The notes: generated from the sequence alone by a model not told the origin. Counted from the first letter of the stretch, positions 33,165 to 42,701 are shown. The stretch is 64,000 nt of DNA from Paramacrobiotus metropolitanus (GCF_019649055.1 NW_026570244.1:930001-994000); one strand, 5' to 3'. Numbers and translations are program-made.

Positions 33165-36100
33165 TTACACCTGAGTCTTCTGAAGTTGTTGAGTTGTCAC
33201 ACTGCTCTCATCGTCAGCTGCAGCGCTCTTATCAAGTGGCCGCTCATCAACTCCATCTCCCTCAGATGAAAGGTCACCTTCGTCACCTTGAGAATCGCTA
33301 AGTTTTTTCGTTTTCAAATTTTTGAGCAGAGGTTTGCCCGTTTCCTTTGCCTTGATTCCATATTTCGCTGCGATTCTCGGATGACTGCGCGTTACTCGCA
33401 CTTTCGGTGATGACCTCGCCTCATTGGAGTTCGATCTCCGATCATCTGGAACTGTTCCTTCGAGCTGATCGGTCTCTTCCAAGCTCATCAATCTGTTATT
33501 CTCGACTGGTGGACCTTCCTCACCAGTGTCGAGTATGTTTCCATCTTCTTTTGCTTCTGTTACTGGGTTTTGTCGCCCTGCTGAGATCTTCTCGAGCTCC
33601 TCTTTGAACTTTTCCCATATTTCACCTCGATTCATTAGCATCTGTGCTATCTCATGAGCTCTTGGTGACCTTTCGTCATCTGCTTCGATCATCTCCTCAT
33701 CTCCAACTTCCTCATATCCGATGGGCCTTTTAGTCCCAATGAAAACGCAATTTGCATTCAAGTCTTCAGCGAGGAGTTCGTTGTTAGGAGTCATCTCGTA
33801 CATACACCATTTATCATCTCCTCGTTGAGGGTATTCAGCTCCCTCTGGAACTGGTGCGAAGGTCACCTTTTTCTTGACCAGGTAACCAGCTGGTTCAACT
33901 TCTCTGCGTTTTCGATATACTTTCAGTTCAAGTATATCGGTATCTGGCAGTGGAGGGAATTCCGCTTCCAACTTTTTCCAATACTCTTCAAAGGATTTTT
34001 CATTTCCTCTCTCCAGCGCCTTATAGAACATTTCGAACAGCTCATATACTGGTTTACCGAGTCCGGTTGGGAAGATGATCGTTGTTCCTTCTCCCTTATA
34101 GAGGTGATTAACACGAAAGTCCCAGAAAAGATCGGTGCTTGCATTTTCCCACATGATTCCTTCATCAAATACTTCATTTATTTCTCGATCGAGTTTCGAT
34201 CGGAGTTGCTTGACGTTCGGGTCCGATCTCCCTAAGTTCGCAATCAAGCTGTCGACGCTGTTATCCAAATGAAGCAATGATCTCCCCCTTGTTATGATGA
34301 AGTTCCGAACGCAGGATAGCCACTCCTTATATCGCTGCCAATGGTAGCGTTCGATGTGCTGATTCCACATTGAGTTTGTTCTACTAATACTTTTCACTTC
34401 CTTCTGGACATGGTTTTTCGTCTCTTCGATTGCCGCATTGCAGCTTGGCCAATCTCTGAGATCATCTTGACAAGCGTCTCGACGACATTCCTCACATCTC
34501 CCTTGAGGTTGCACTCGACACGGGTTCTCGTTATAACCGTGATGACAACTGCTAATACGTTCTTCCAGTGTCATTTTATCGAGGCAAGCGAACGGGTTGT
34601 TGCTGTCGTCAATTTCCGTATTCCAAAAACCGTGATTCGGTGTCCCTTTATCCTTGTCAGATGAGATTTCGATGATCTCCGGTTGTTTTTCGGTTCGATG
34701 ATCTCTCAGCTGTTCAATCGCTCCGTCTTGTATGTCGCTTAAGAGTATCTGTTCATCTTGTGTCATCTTTTTCGGGGCGTCTAGTTCCTTTTCGAACTTC
34801 TTATCGTCCCATACTTTGGCAACTTTTATTCCCGGTGCCTCTGGTACTGGGATAGACTTTGCCCACTCCATTCCCGGTACGAGAGATCGTTTCGATTCAG
34901 CTGCTTCCTTTTGTATGGCTGCGATCTGCTCCCTCGTCAAAGGAGTTCTATCTTTCGTTCCCAGTGCCTCTGGTACTGGGATAACATCTTTATCAGTTGG
35001 CTTTTGATCATCCTCCGTCGTTCCCCGTGCCTCTGGTACTGGGAGAACGACGTTTGCCCGTTCTTTTGGTTTAGCTGATGATCTTCCAAGTCGGGTAGCG
35101 ATCTCTTTTTGGATAGCCGCCATCTGTTCAATTATCGGCAGCTGAGCAGGTGAACCTCCCCTTCGTTGGTTCATCATCTGCTTTCCCGGTGCCTCTGGTA
35201 CTGGGATAGCCTTGAGATCCGATTTAGCTGCTCCAAGTCCAGTGACCTTTCCAGCTTGTACTTTGACAGCTGATTTCGGCTCATCTTCAACTTCCTCCTC
35301 CCCATGATTATCGATCAAGACGAACTTTGTCGCCAGAAAATCATGTCCCAGTAGAACTTGTACATCATCTGTTTTAGGTCGTACATAGAAGGAGTGTTGA
35401 CTGGTTCGTTTCCGCAATGTCACTGGTGCTACGCAATAATGCGTCACGTTGAAGCCTGATGTTCCGCTGATTCCATTAATTCGCACCAATCGATCTGGTG
35501 GCAGCGGTAAGACGTGGAGTCCGTTCTTTTCGCAAAACGGTCGACTGATCAGGGATGTTTCCGCACCGGTATCCAACATCGCCAAGACCTTTATGTCGCC
35601 AATTTTCACCTCGTGTGTATATGCTTCGATCCTTTTCGGTAAGTTATGTTTCGATCCATTTTGCACTTTAAGCGTACGAACGGTACATTTAACTGGGATA
35701 AGCGATACAGGTCCCGGATCCATATCAACTGCTGAAGAGGACACCTGCCCGTTCGCTAAGGTGCTATTCCTCTTCAGTATCGAACTCAGATGATCGATCC
35801 TGTGTGGGACATCTGTTCGGATATCATAAAATTGTCTCTTCTTTCCATCTTTTGAGCTTTTACCCATCTCACACCCCTTTTCCTTTGCAGCTTTATCATT
35901 TTTGACGATCTTTTCAACTTCGTTTAGTTGCTCCTTCGCAACTTCTGAGTGATCTTTGATCACCTCGGAGATGGTCTGATGCAATGTGACATCATCTGAT
36001 TTGTCACGCAGATGCTCAACGATCTCATCTGTGATCTGGTCAACTCGTTTTAGCTCATCTTCTTCGCTGTCCGGTTGATCTGGTGATCTTTCATATGTGA

Positions 36101-36767
36101 CCATCTCATATCCGTTTTGGGTCATCCAGTCGATCACTTTCGCCGATACCTCATTGTTCGTTTTCGTCGGATCGGTTTGTGAAGACATCCCATCTGTTCG
36201 GATTGGTGATTTGTCATTCGGATCTTTTTGTAGCGCTTCGGTTAAGTCCAGTGACCTTTCAGCTCGTTTTATTGCAAATCCACCATCTGGCAGTTTCTGT
36301 AACGGAACTTTTTCTCCGTAATTTGACGGTTTATCAGCTGGGGGAGCATTTCGATTCTGATCAGCGAGTGTCGTTTTATATTCGATCTCGTTGAACACTG
36401 GGACAGGGTTCATTAACCCTTGAGCTGGTTTCCCGGTAACCAACTCATCGAGACGTTTTCTCTGGAACTGAGTCCGCAACTGCTGCATGTCCCAGTAATC
36501 TTCTTTTGACATTCTCGCTTTCTGAGATGCTTTCGGCGAAACAGGTATCCACATGCCGTGGTTCCCATGAGGTCGATATGTCACCTTTTGCCAGTCTTGC
36601 TTCCGCTGCAGCATCTCTGCGTCATCCAATGAGTCATCGGAGATCTGTTGTGCTTGTTCGCCCTCTTTAAGCTGCACTTTTCGCAGCGTCAGTTCCTTTT
36701 CCTGACCTTTTCCAACGATCTGGTTGTCGTTAGTTTTAGCGACTGCGCTTGCTCCCTGATCTCTCAC
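33165..36767 (-). CDS. pol: Pol N-terminal region with retropepsin
   Basis: 1,200 codons in one frame. An aspartic protease (retropepsin) lies about residues 380-490 with the catalytic DTG at 35565-35573 (residue 399) and a later LLGHDFL. Around it are long charged regions without a known fold. After the protease, a PVPEAxG unit occurs four times (35.2, 35.03, 34.97 and 34.84 kb) with an almost invariant DNA sequence. A Cys/His cluster near 34,470-34,560 may bind metal. The apparent start is GTG; the real polyprotein comes from upstream by frameshifting. The frame ends at 33,165, and coding continues in the -1 frame without a slippery heptamer. Confidence 0.8.
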   Translation of the reverse strand: MRDQGASAVAKTNDNQIVGKGQEKELTLRKVQLKEGEQAQQISDDSLDDAEMLQRKQDWQKVTYRPHGNHGMWIPVSPKASQKARMSKEDYWDMQQLRTQFQRKRLDELVTGKPAQGLMNPVPVFNEIEYKTTLADQNRNAPPADKPSNYGEKVPLQKLPDGGFAIKRAERSLDLTEALQKDPNDKSPIRTDGMSSQTDPTKTNNEVSAKVIDWMTQNGYEMVTYERSPDQPDSEEDELKRVDQITDEIVEHLRDKSDDVTLHQTISEVIKDHSEVAKEQLNEVEKIVKNDKAAKEKGCEMGKSSKDGKKRQFYDIRTDVPHRIDHLSSILKRNSTLANGQVSSSAVDMDPGPVSLIPVKCTVRTLKVQNGSKHNLPKRIEAYTHEVKIGDIKVLAMLDTGAETSLISRPFCEKNGLHVLPLPPDRLVRINGISGTSGFNVTHYCVAPVTLRKRTSQHSFYVRPKTDDVQVLLGHDFLATKFVLIDNHGEEEVEDEPKSAVKVQAGKVTGLGAAKSDLKAIPVPEAPGKQMMNQRRGGSPAQLPIIEQMAAIQKEIATRLGRSSAKPKERANVVLPVPEARGTTEDDQKPTDKDVIPVPEALGTKDRTPLTREQIAAIQKEAAESKRSLVPGMEWAKSIPVPEAPGIKVAKVWDDKKFEKELDAPKKMTQDEQILLSDIQDGAIEQLRDHRTEKQPEIIEISSDKDKGTPNHGFWNTEIDDSNNPFACLDKMTLEERISSCHHGYNENPCRVQPQGRCEECRRDACQDDLRDWPSCNAAIEETKNHVQKEVKSISRTNSMWNQHIERYHWQRYKEWLSCVRNFIITRGRSLLHLDNSVDSLIANLGRSDPNVKQLRSKLDREINEVFDEGIMWENASTDLFWDFRVNHLYKGEGTTIIFPTGLGKPVYELFEMFYKALERGNEKSFEEYWKKLEAEFPPLPDTDILELKVYRKRREVEPAGYLVKKKVTFAPVPEGAEYPQRGDDKWCMYEMTPNNELLAEDLNANCVFIGTKRPIGYEEVGDEEMIEADDERSPRAHEIAQMLMNRGEIWEKFKEELEKISAGRQNPVTEAKEDGNILDTGEEGPPVENNRLMSLEETDQLEGTVPDDRRSNSNEARSSPKVRVTRSHPRIAAKYGIKAKETGKPLLKNLKTKKLSDSQGDEGDLSSEGDGVDERPLDKSAAADDESSVTTQQLQKTQV

Positions 36768-36857
36768 TGGTGCTTTCCTTATCTCAGTGGTTTTTCATCT
36801 TTGCTGCCCACTGTGGCGTTCTGTTCTAACCACTTTTGTTTTAGTACCGTATCATCT

Positions 36858-37445
36858 TCATCTTCCGGACAATTCCCAAACTTCGTTTTTCATCTCCTTC
36901 TCTGCGCTTTGATTACGTAGAAACTCTCGGAATCTGGAGTGTTGATCATTCGTCTCTTTTTCTTCCAGTTTCTTCTTCAAGTTCGCCTTTCGAATGATCT
37001 CGTTACGTTGAGCGCGCCGTTCTTTTAGCTTTTCGGCACTACATTTTCCTTTATTTATCAACTGATCATCAGCAGTACTATTCTGCTGTGGTTTTGCAGT
37101 ACCATTCTGCGCAGGTGGTCCTTTCTTCACCTGTGATGGCATCTTTTGAGCCATCTCACTCACAGTACCATTCTGTGGTGACTTTGCAGTACCATTCTGC
37201 GGAAGTGGCCTTTTGTCCACTTGTGATGGCATCTTATGAACCATCTCTTTCAGCTGATATGACGGCATCTTATTAGCCGTCTCGCCTACAGTCCGATTCT
37301 GTGGCTGTGGTGCTTTGCCCACTGATGATGGCATCTTATTAGCCATCTCTTTCGCAGTCCGTTCCTGCGTTCCTCCTTTATCCGGTGGTTTCGGTTGCGG
37401 AGGATCAGTAGGCTCACCGGCACCTACTGATCTTGGCCGTTTCCC
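36858..37445 (-). CDS. pol: Pol start (transframe segment) with NKMPS repeats
   Basis: This is the -1 frame entered from gag at the slippery site 37439-37445. It is open to 36,858 and holds five degenerate repeats of an (N/H/Q)KMPS ... PQNGT unit followed by a highly charged Lys/Glu/Arg stretch. It connects to the protease frame through two frame changes at about 36,860 and 36,795 (the latter beside a run of five A). Confidence 0.75.
   Translation of the reverse strand, partial: GKRPRSVGAGEPTDPPQPKPPDKGGTQERTAKEMANKMPSSVGKAPQPQNRTVGETANKMPSYQLKEMVHKMPSQVDKRPLPQNGTAKSPQNGTVSEMAQKMPSQVKKGPPAQNGTAKPQQNSTADDQLINKGKCSAEKLKERRAQRNEIIRKANLKKKLEEKETNDQHSRFREFLRNQSAEKEMKNEVWELSGR
37382..37445 (-). 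promoter_or_regulatory. -1 ribosomal frameshift signal between gag and pol
   Basis: On the coding strand: heptamer GGGAAAC (37445-37439), read in the gag frame as CAG GGA AAC, so it fits X XXY YYZ. After a 6-nt spacer (37438-37433) comes a perfect 10-bp stem (37432-37423 with 37412-37403) around a 10-nt loop. The loop's CCGGTG (37420-37415) can pair with CACCGG downstream (37387-37382), which would form an H-type pseudoknot. The gag stop is at 37424-37426, inside the stem. The pol frame is exactly the -1 frame and is open here. Confidence 0.9.
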
Positions 37446-40400
37446 TGATCCAGCATCTGCTGCTGCTGCTGGACTTGTTCATTTCTCTGGCCAGCGCCGT
37501 TCGCGCCGCCGCCGTCGTTATTATCGGCGCGTCCGTTGCCGCCGCCGTTCCGGTTGCCATATCCGCCGCGTCCATTGCCGCGACCTCTTCCGCGGAAGCC
37601 ACCTCTTCCTCCGCCGTTATATCCGCCACCGCCACCATTTCCGTTGCCCTGGCCGGCGCCGCCACCGTTCCCTTGTTTGAACGCGGCCCATCGCGCGACC
37701 AGGTCGTAGCCGTTCGCTACCGCTTGTCGCCAGCCGCCTTGAGCTCGCAGCCGTTCCCATTCTCGGGTGGCGAACAAGTTTGGATTCCGGTTTGGTGGCA
37801 TACCAGCGAACATGCAGTTCTGTGCATCGTGGTTACCGAATCCACAATTTTGGCACAGCTGCACGCCCTGGGCGATCCATCCATCAATTTGACCGAATTT
37901 CCGTTCCGTTCGAGATCCCTGCGGCTGCTGATAGTTACCGCGGTTCTCCTGATAATTTCCTTGTCGGTTATTGGGCTGATAGTTGCCCTGCCCCTGATTT
38001 CGGTTGAAGTTGCCATTCCGTTGGCCACCGTTCCAGTTTCCGTTTCCGTTTCCGTAATTGGACCTTCCTTGTATTTGGGGCACCCCTCCCTTCAGGGGAC
38101 TCGGCATAACATTTGCCGGGGCCATTGGCCTTGCCTGCGCCTGCGCTTGTATCGCAGCGACCATAGCATACGAGATCGGCTGCCCAGTTTGGCTGTCGAT
38201 AAATGTCATCTCCTTGCGCGTTGGGGATGGCGATCTCGTCTGGTATTCCACAGGGGACGGTGTGGGTGCGTATTGTCGCTGTGCTATTTCAGCTTGGCCC
38301 GACCGGATGGTTGCGATCTCCTGTTGGTTGCGTTGACCTTCCACCACTTTATATTTGTCCTCGCCAGCTGTCCACGATCGGAAGAAGTCCTTTATCTCCG
38401 TTGGCGTTTTGAATTCTCTTATTTTCAGGGCTTTATATAGATCGGGATCAGTTCTGCATCCGTCGATCAGAAAGGCGACTGCCTGTAGTTCAGTAATGGC
38501 CCTTTTTGCCTTGAACTTCATCATTGCCTGATAGAACTGTTCGGGTGTTTCTTTTCCTGGTTTAAATTTCCTGTTCATGGCTTCGCGTAAGCCGAGAACT
38601 TCTTCATTTCGATCACCAAACTCATCTTTAAACTTGTTCAACCATTCCGTGACGGTGTAAACCTCCTCTTCAGCTTCTTCGATGTCTCTTTCGGCATCGA
38701 ACCAGGTCTTTGCTGGTCCTCTAACGGCGCTGGCGATATCGATCAGTATCTGATCATAAGTCATATCGTATGTCCGTTGTGTTTCTCTTATTAATCGGAT
38801 CCATCCGCTTAGCGCATCACGGTTGCCGTCAAAAGTCGCAAGATCAGTTTTGCGACCCATGTTTCTGATGGATCTGTTAAATTCCCGTTGTCCTCGATTT
38901 TCATTCCGATCTTCTCTTTGGTTGCGTTTGTTACGATATTCCTGGAAGAATCTTCCGTCGTGTTCGTGTCGCGGGGAACGTGCATCTTGATTTGCGCCGT
39001 CCTTAACCGCTGTTTCGATGGGCCGTTGAAACTGTGAGGGTTCGTCTGAGCTCATATGAGGTTGGCGACTACCCGACGGGTTCCTATTATCCGAAGTTTC
39101 CCCATCCTTTTCCGCTTTGAAGCCTCCTGTGCCGCCGCCCGTTCGTAGCGGCATCTCAAAGTGGAAGCTCCCGCCCGCTTCTTGTGCCTTACTGTAGCTG
39201 GGCGGGGGCGTATCAGCCGTATCCCTTTTTCCACTTCCTCTTTGCAGGAGTAACTCTTCCCTGTGCTTGTTTGTTACCTGCAGACCTTTATTCTCATCTT
39301 CGAGGCGTTTAACTCGAAGACTGAGCTGCTCGTACTCCTTTTTCAATTTATCTCGCTCCTGCTTAAGCATGTGGGCGAAGTTCTGCCGCTGAATCGTTTC
39401 GTCGTTCAACTCTTTTTCATCTGTTTTCCTCTGTTGGATCTGCTCAATCAGCTGGTTCATTTGCTGCTCCAGTTGCGCATATGCATCAGCTGCCGATTTC
39501 AGATGAGTTCTCGATTGAGTAACTTCATCTTGGTGTGTCATCGCTGTTTGTGTCATATCGACCAACTCCGTGTTGAGTTTTATGTTCTCGTCTGTCAGCT
39601 CACGGATCTTTTTCTGATGTTCTTTGCTTTCCACTTCGACTTTTGTCACCTTCGTATCTAGTCGTCGTGCTTCATCTTCCCATCTTTGGCCCCATTCGGC
39701 CGCTTTCTGACCAGCTTCTTTGAGCTGGGCGTTCTCCTCAGTGACCTGCTTAATCTCATCTTTAAGTCGTCCGCCTTCAGTAGCCAAAAGATTTCGTAGA
39801 TCATGTGCTACTTTAACAGCATCATCAGCTCGTTTCTGGTGATCTGCCGATTCCTTTTGGAGCGTTTCGATATTCTCATCTCTTGACTTCAAGTCATTCC
39901 TGAGCTTGAACATGTCCTTATTCACCGTTGATAACCGTTTGGTCGCTTCAGCCAATTTTGTCGCGTATTCGGTTCGTTTCTCTTCTGCTTCGTCTGCCTT
40001 TTTACGCAGTTCGTCACACTGATCCTTCAGTTCGGCTATGTGCCGTGACCTTTCGGCTGTCTCTTCGGACATGCTCTCGTTAAGTTCATTTACGGCTATA
40101 TAGCCTTCCATCTCCCTATCATCGGCTATTTTCACCGACTCTTCCGCGATCTGTACTTGGCGTTGATATCGAACTTTCCACTCTTCCGCCGTATTCTCAA
40201 GGACAGCCTGTTGCTGTTCCAGTTCGTATATACGCGTCTGTAGCGATCCCACTTTATTCTGATATTCTTGCTTCTTCTTAATGACTTGAGCTTCCTTTTC
40301 TTCCAATGAAGTCTCAAGTTCTCTGACTCGTCGTTTCAGGCTGGAAGTGGGGCTGTTCGGAGATGGGGATCGTACATTGACGATCTTTCCCGTCTGATTC

Positions 40401-40906
40401 CTTTCAATCAGACTTTCGGGGATGTCCTCAAAAGGTGTCAATCCCTGAGCTCGATCAGCTTCCTTCATGGCCGTTTTAAACGACATATTCAATGTCATCT
40501 CATCTTCAGTGAAGTATGATTCTTCATTTCCGCGATTAGACATCATCTCATCAGATGCCATTGGACTCTCGAAGATGTCCTCAGTTGTTGTTTCGTCTCC
40601 AAGTGTGAGATCATCTAGCCTAAGTTCGTTGAGGTCATCTGATGTGATCTTTAGCTGCTCGGTGAGATCGTTTTTAACCAGGTTCTCCTTCTTATCCTGG
40701 TCGGTTATGTCGTTTTGCGATGTCAGATCCATCTCTGCAGCTCGTTCCGATCTCGTTCCTTCTTTGGTGACCTCCTGGTTCACCTCGCTGCTTCCCGCCG
40801 CAGACGCGGGAGATCGTTTCAGATCATCACTGGAGCTCTCCTGAGCTGACACTGCTTCGAGTGCCTTTTGATATGTCGCTTCCGACCCACGTGAATCTTT
40901 CTTCAC
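37424..40906 (-). CDS. gag: Gag of the giant element with long coiled coil
   Basis: 1,160 residues, about two to three times a usual Ty3 Gag. Order: acidic disordered N-terminus (1-185); continuous heptad-rich coiled coil (about 188-560); a TPPPSYSK segment with a PPxY-type late motif (39194-39208); a retrotransposon Gag capsid-like domain (about 695-870, with the FDG..., W and EQFYQAM features); a CCHC zinc knuckle C-x2-C-x4-H-x4-C (about 37,815-37,857); and a Gly/Arg/Asn-rich RGG tail. The frame is intact. The start at 40906 is the first ATG of the frame. The capsid and nucleocapsid parts show the usual function of packaging the RNA; the coiled coil suggests additional self-assembly. Confidence 0.92.
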   Translation of the reverse strand: MKKDSRGSEATYQKALEAVSAQESSSDDLKRSPASAAGSSEVNQEVTKEGTRSERAAEMDLTSQNDITDQDKKENLVKNDLTEQLKITSDDLNELRLDDLTLGDETTTEDIFESPMASDEMMSNRGNEESYFTEDEMTLNMSFKTAMKEADRAQGLTPFEDIPESLIERNQTGKIVNVRSPSPNSPTSSLKRRVRELETSLEEKEAQVIKKKQEYQNKVGSLQTRIYELEQQQAVLENTAEEWKVRYQRQVQIAEESVKIADDREMEGYIAVNELNESMSEETAERSRHIAELKDQCDELRKKADEAEEKRTEYATKLAEATKRLSTVNKDMFKLRNDLKSRDENIETLQKESADHQKRADDAVKVAHDLRNLLATEGGRLKDEIKQVTEENAQLKEAGQKAAEWGQRWEDEARRLDTKVTKVEVESKEHQKKIRELTDENIKLNTELVDMTQTAMTHQDEVTQSRTHLKSAADAYAQLEQQMNQLIEQIQQRKTDEKELNDETIQRQNFAHMLKQERDKLKKEYEQLSLRVKRLEDENKGLQVTNKHREELLLQRGSGKRDTADTPPPSYSKAQEAGGSFHFEMPLRTGGGTGGFKAEKDGETSDNRNPSGSRQPHMSSDEPSQFQRPIETAVKDGANQDARSPRHEHDGRFFQEYRNKRNQREDRNENRGQREFNRSIRNMGRKTDLATFDGNRDALSGWIRLIRETQRTYDMTYDQILIDIASAVRGPAKTWFDAERDIEEAEEEVYTVTEWLNKFKDEFGDRNEEVLGLREAMNRKFKPGKETPEQFYQAMMKFKAKRAITELQAVAFLIDGCRTDPDLYKALKIREFKTPTEIKDFFRSWTAGEDKYKVVEGQRNQQEIATIRSGQAEIAQRQYAPTPSPVEYQTRSPSPTRKEMTFIDSQTGQPISYAMVAAIQAQAQARPMAPANVMPSPLKGGVPQIQGRSNYGNGNGNWNGGQRNGNFNRNQGQGNYQPNNRQGNYQENRGNYQQPQGSRTERKFGQIDGWIAQGVQLCQNCGFGNHDAQNCMFAGMPPNRNPNLFATREWERLRAQGGWRQAVANGYDLVARWAAFKQGNGGGAGQGNGNGGGGGYNGGGRGGFRGRGRGNGRGGYGNRNGGGNGRADNNDGGGANGAGQRNEQVQQQQQMLDQGNGQDQ

Positions 40907-42317
40907 GGGGACTTTCGGTGCTCGAGTGTTTCAATCATGTCCAACTGGACGCGAGTACGGGTACAAGTCTTTTTTGTACGGATTATGTGCGCCTTGCTGT
41001 GACCCGTGAGAGCTACGGCTCCCCTGACTGCTGTTAGATGTCGGTTCGATGATCTCTTTATCCATGGTGATCGGATAACTGTGACGCACCTGCTGATTTT
41101 GCTCACACACACGTTATAATGAGATCGTTTAAGTCCCTGAGATCGCTTTTTAGCTGATCTGATTCGGTCAAGTTCGATTTTAAAGGTCACTTTTTCGATA
41201 AAAAGATCGAGAGGTTTGCCTCAAAATTGATCTCGTTCACTGCTAATATCAATAAAACTGCTGGAAAGATCGTTTAGAGTTCGTATCCGATTGAAATAGA
41301 TGATCTCAGCTCAGTTGTAATGGTCACTATCTGATCTGATCTGATCTCAAAGGTCACTGATGATCTCGAGATGATCGATCTCTGAGATGGTCACTTTTTG
41401 GTCACTTCAATTCAATTAAAATCACCTTCCTTTAGTTAATTTCAGATCATTTCCGATAAAAAAAGATCGTTTTCACTGCTGGGAGATCGTTAGGAGATCG
41501 TTTTAGATCGATTTTACCGTTAGAAATTTCGACCAATCGGAATTCGTTTAACTGACCAATCACGTGTGCCCGTTAAAATTTTCTGACCGGCCTGACGTCA
41601 CAGATCGACGGCCAGACTTGCGCACCGTGTGCAAAAGCTACGCCTACGTCTAGCTCAGCTCAGTACCGACCAATGAGAATTGCGCTTTCTACGTTTCAAC
41701 CAATCCGATAATTAATAACGGTTTTTACCTGTCTACCGTTCCGATCCCGCGAAAAGATGATCCAGATTACGGAGATGATCCAGATGATCTTCTCCACAGT
41801 CCGATCCCGCGCAGCCGTATTCCGCACGGTTGTGGCGCCTTCCTGTCCGACCTATTCAGCCTTCTGCTGGGCTTGTCAAGCCTACCAGCAGGTCGCTCTA
41901 CAACCAATTTGATGGAGCGCGTTAACTGATATCTTGGCACCTCATTCGGTGCTGCCAACTCGTGGCTTCTCGGCTCTTGTGCCCGACAGCCTTGACCCCA
42001 ACAAGAGGTGCCCGCTGCCTAGCAGAGGAAACAGCACAAGTTCTCCGACAGGAGAGCTCTTGCACCGCAGCCTTCTGCCGTCTGAGTCGATGTGCACGAC
42101 GAGTTCTCCTACAGGAGACTCTCTAGTCAGTGCTGCCTTGAGAGCTGGTAATCCGATAGATGGTTGCGCCTTGCTTCAGATGAGGAAAACCAGTGCCTTA
42201 CTGGTGAAATGAGATCAATGAAATCAAGATGATCCAGATCAATATGGCCGTTCGCCAAACAGGTAGAATGTGGCCGTTCGCCAAACAGATGAAAACTCAG
42301 AAACCGTCTGTTCACGG
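40907..42317 (-). other. 5' leader of the giant element
   Basis: 1.4 kb between the primer binding site and gag. It is rich in GATC/GATCTGATCTC runs and in AGGTCA-like hexamers (41,170-41,410). No intact ORF. It may hold packaging signals or splice donors, none of which I could define. Confidence 0.6.
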
Positions 42318-42328
42318 CTCTGCTACCA
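42318..42328 (-). other. Primer binding site, tRNA-iMet type
   Basis: The coding strand reads TGGTAGCAGAG immediately inside the 5' LTR, matching the 11 bases complementary to the 3' end of animal initiator-Met tRNA. This fixes both the orientation and the LTR edge. Confidence 0.85.
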
Positions 42329-42589
42329 TATCACCGTGGACTGTGAAAGAGTCCAGGACGGAAGCCCAGACTGACAGGACTCCGTAGAATGTAGAACGTG
42401 TCGTACAAGGGATGAAATGCGCAACGCACGATATCCAGACTACGTTATACAATTTAATAAAGTCTCCGATCGAGAACCAAAAACACACTGACGTTCAGTC
42501 AACTCAGAGAGCCAAATTCCACCTGCTCTCGACAACTCTAAAGCACTGCGCAGCAGTGAACACAATGAACGGCAGTAGCCGACCAATCA
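42329..42589 (-). repeat. 5' LTR of the giant element
   Basis: 261 bp, same as the 3' LTR at 19065-19325 with no difference found by eye, which implies recent insertion or gene conversion. Confidence 0.93.
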
Positions 42590-42701
42590 GAGAAGCGCTG
42601 CGTCACAGACGGCAATTCCCCACGGAGTAGTGCAACGAAGCACTCCCGTAGCGCCAGTAGCGTCACGCAGGTGGACGCAAGGGAGCCATCGTCTCACACA
42701 G

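Larger units (their letters stand above)
19065..42589 (-). mobile_element. Giant Ty3-type LTR retroelement, 23.5 kb, with extra ORFs after pol
   Basis: Two direct 261-bp LTRs (19065-19325 and 42329-42589) look identical by eye. Between them, reading on the minus strand: a primer binding site, a 1.4 kb leader, gag, a -1 frameshift cassette, pol in the order protease, RT, RNase H, integrase (Ty3/Metaviridae order), then about 9 kb of additional coding sequence, and the 3' LTR. The LTR starts TGATTGGT and ends GGTGATA on the coding strand, so the 3' end is not the usual CA. No convincing target-site duplication is visible (flanks CAGG and GAGA). It sits within a duplicated ZSWIM8 fragment. Typical Ty3 elements are 5-8 kb; this is three to four times larger. 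Confidence 0.93.

Noticed and set aside
33150-33215. Second programmed frameshift between protease and RT frames of the giant element
   Set aside because: The frame change is also -1 and the overlap is about 45 nt, but no XXXYYYZ heptamer lies within it. An indel is the simpler explanation.
19061-42593. Target-site duplication for the giant element
   Set aside because: Flanks CAGG and GAGA do not match; shifting the edge gives only CAG on both sides, and the right CAG may belong to the LTR. Not claimed.
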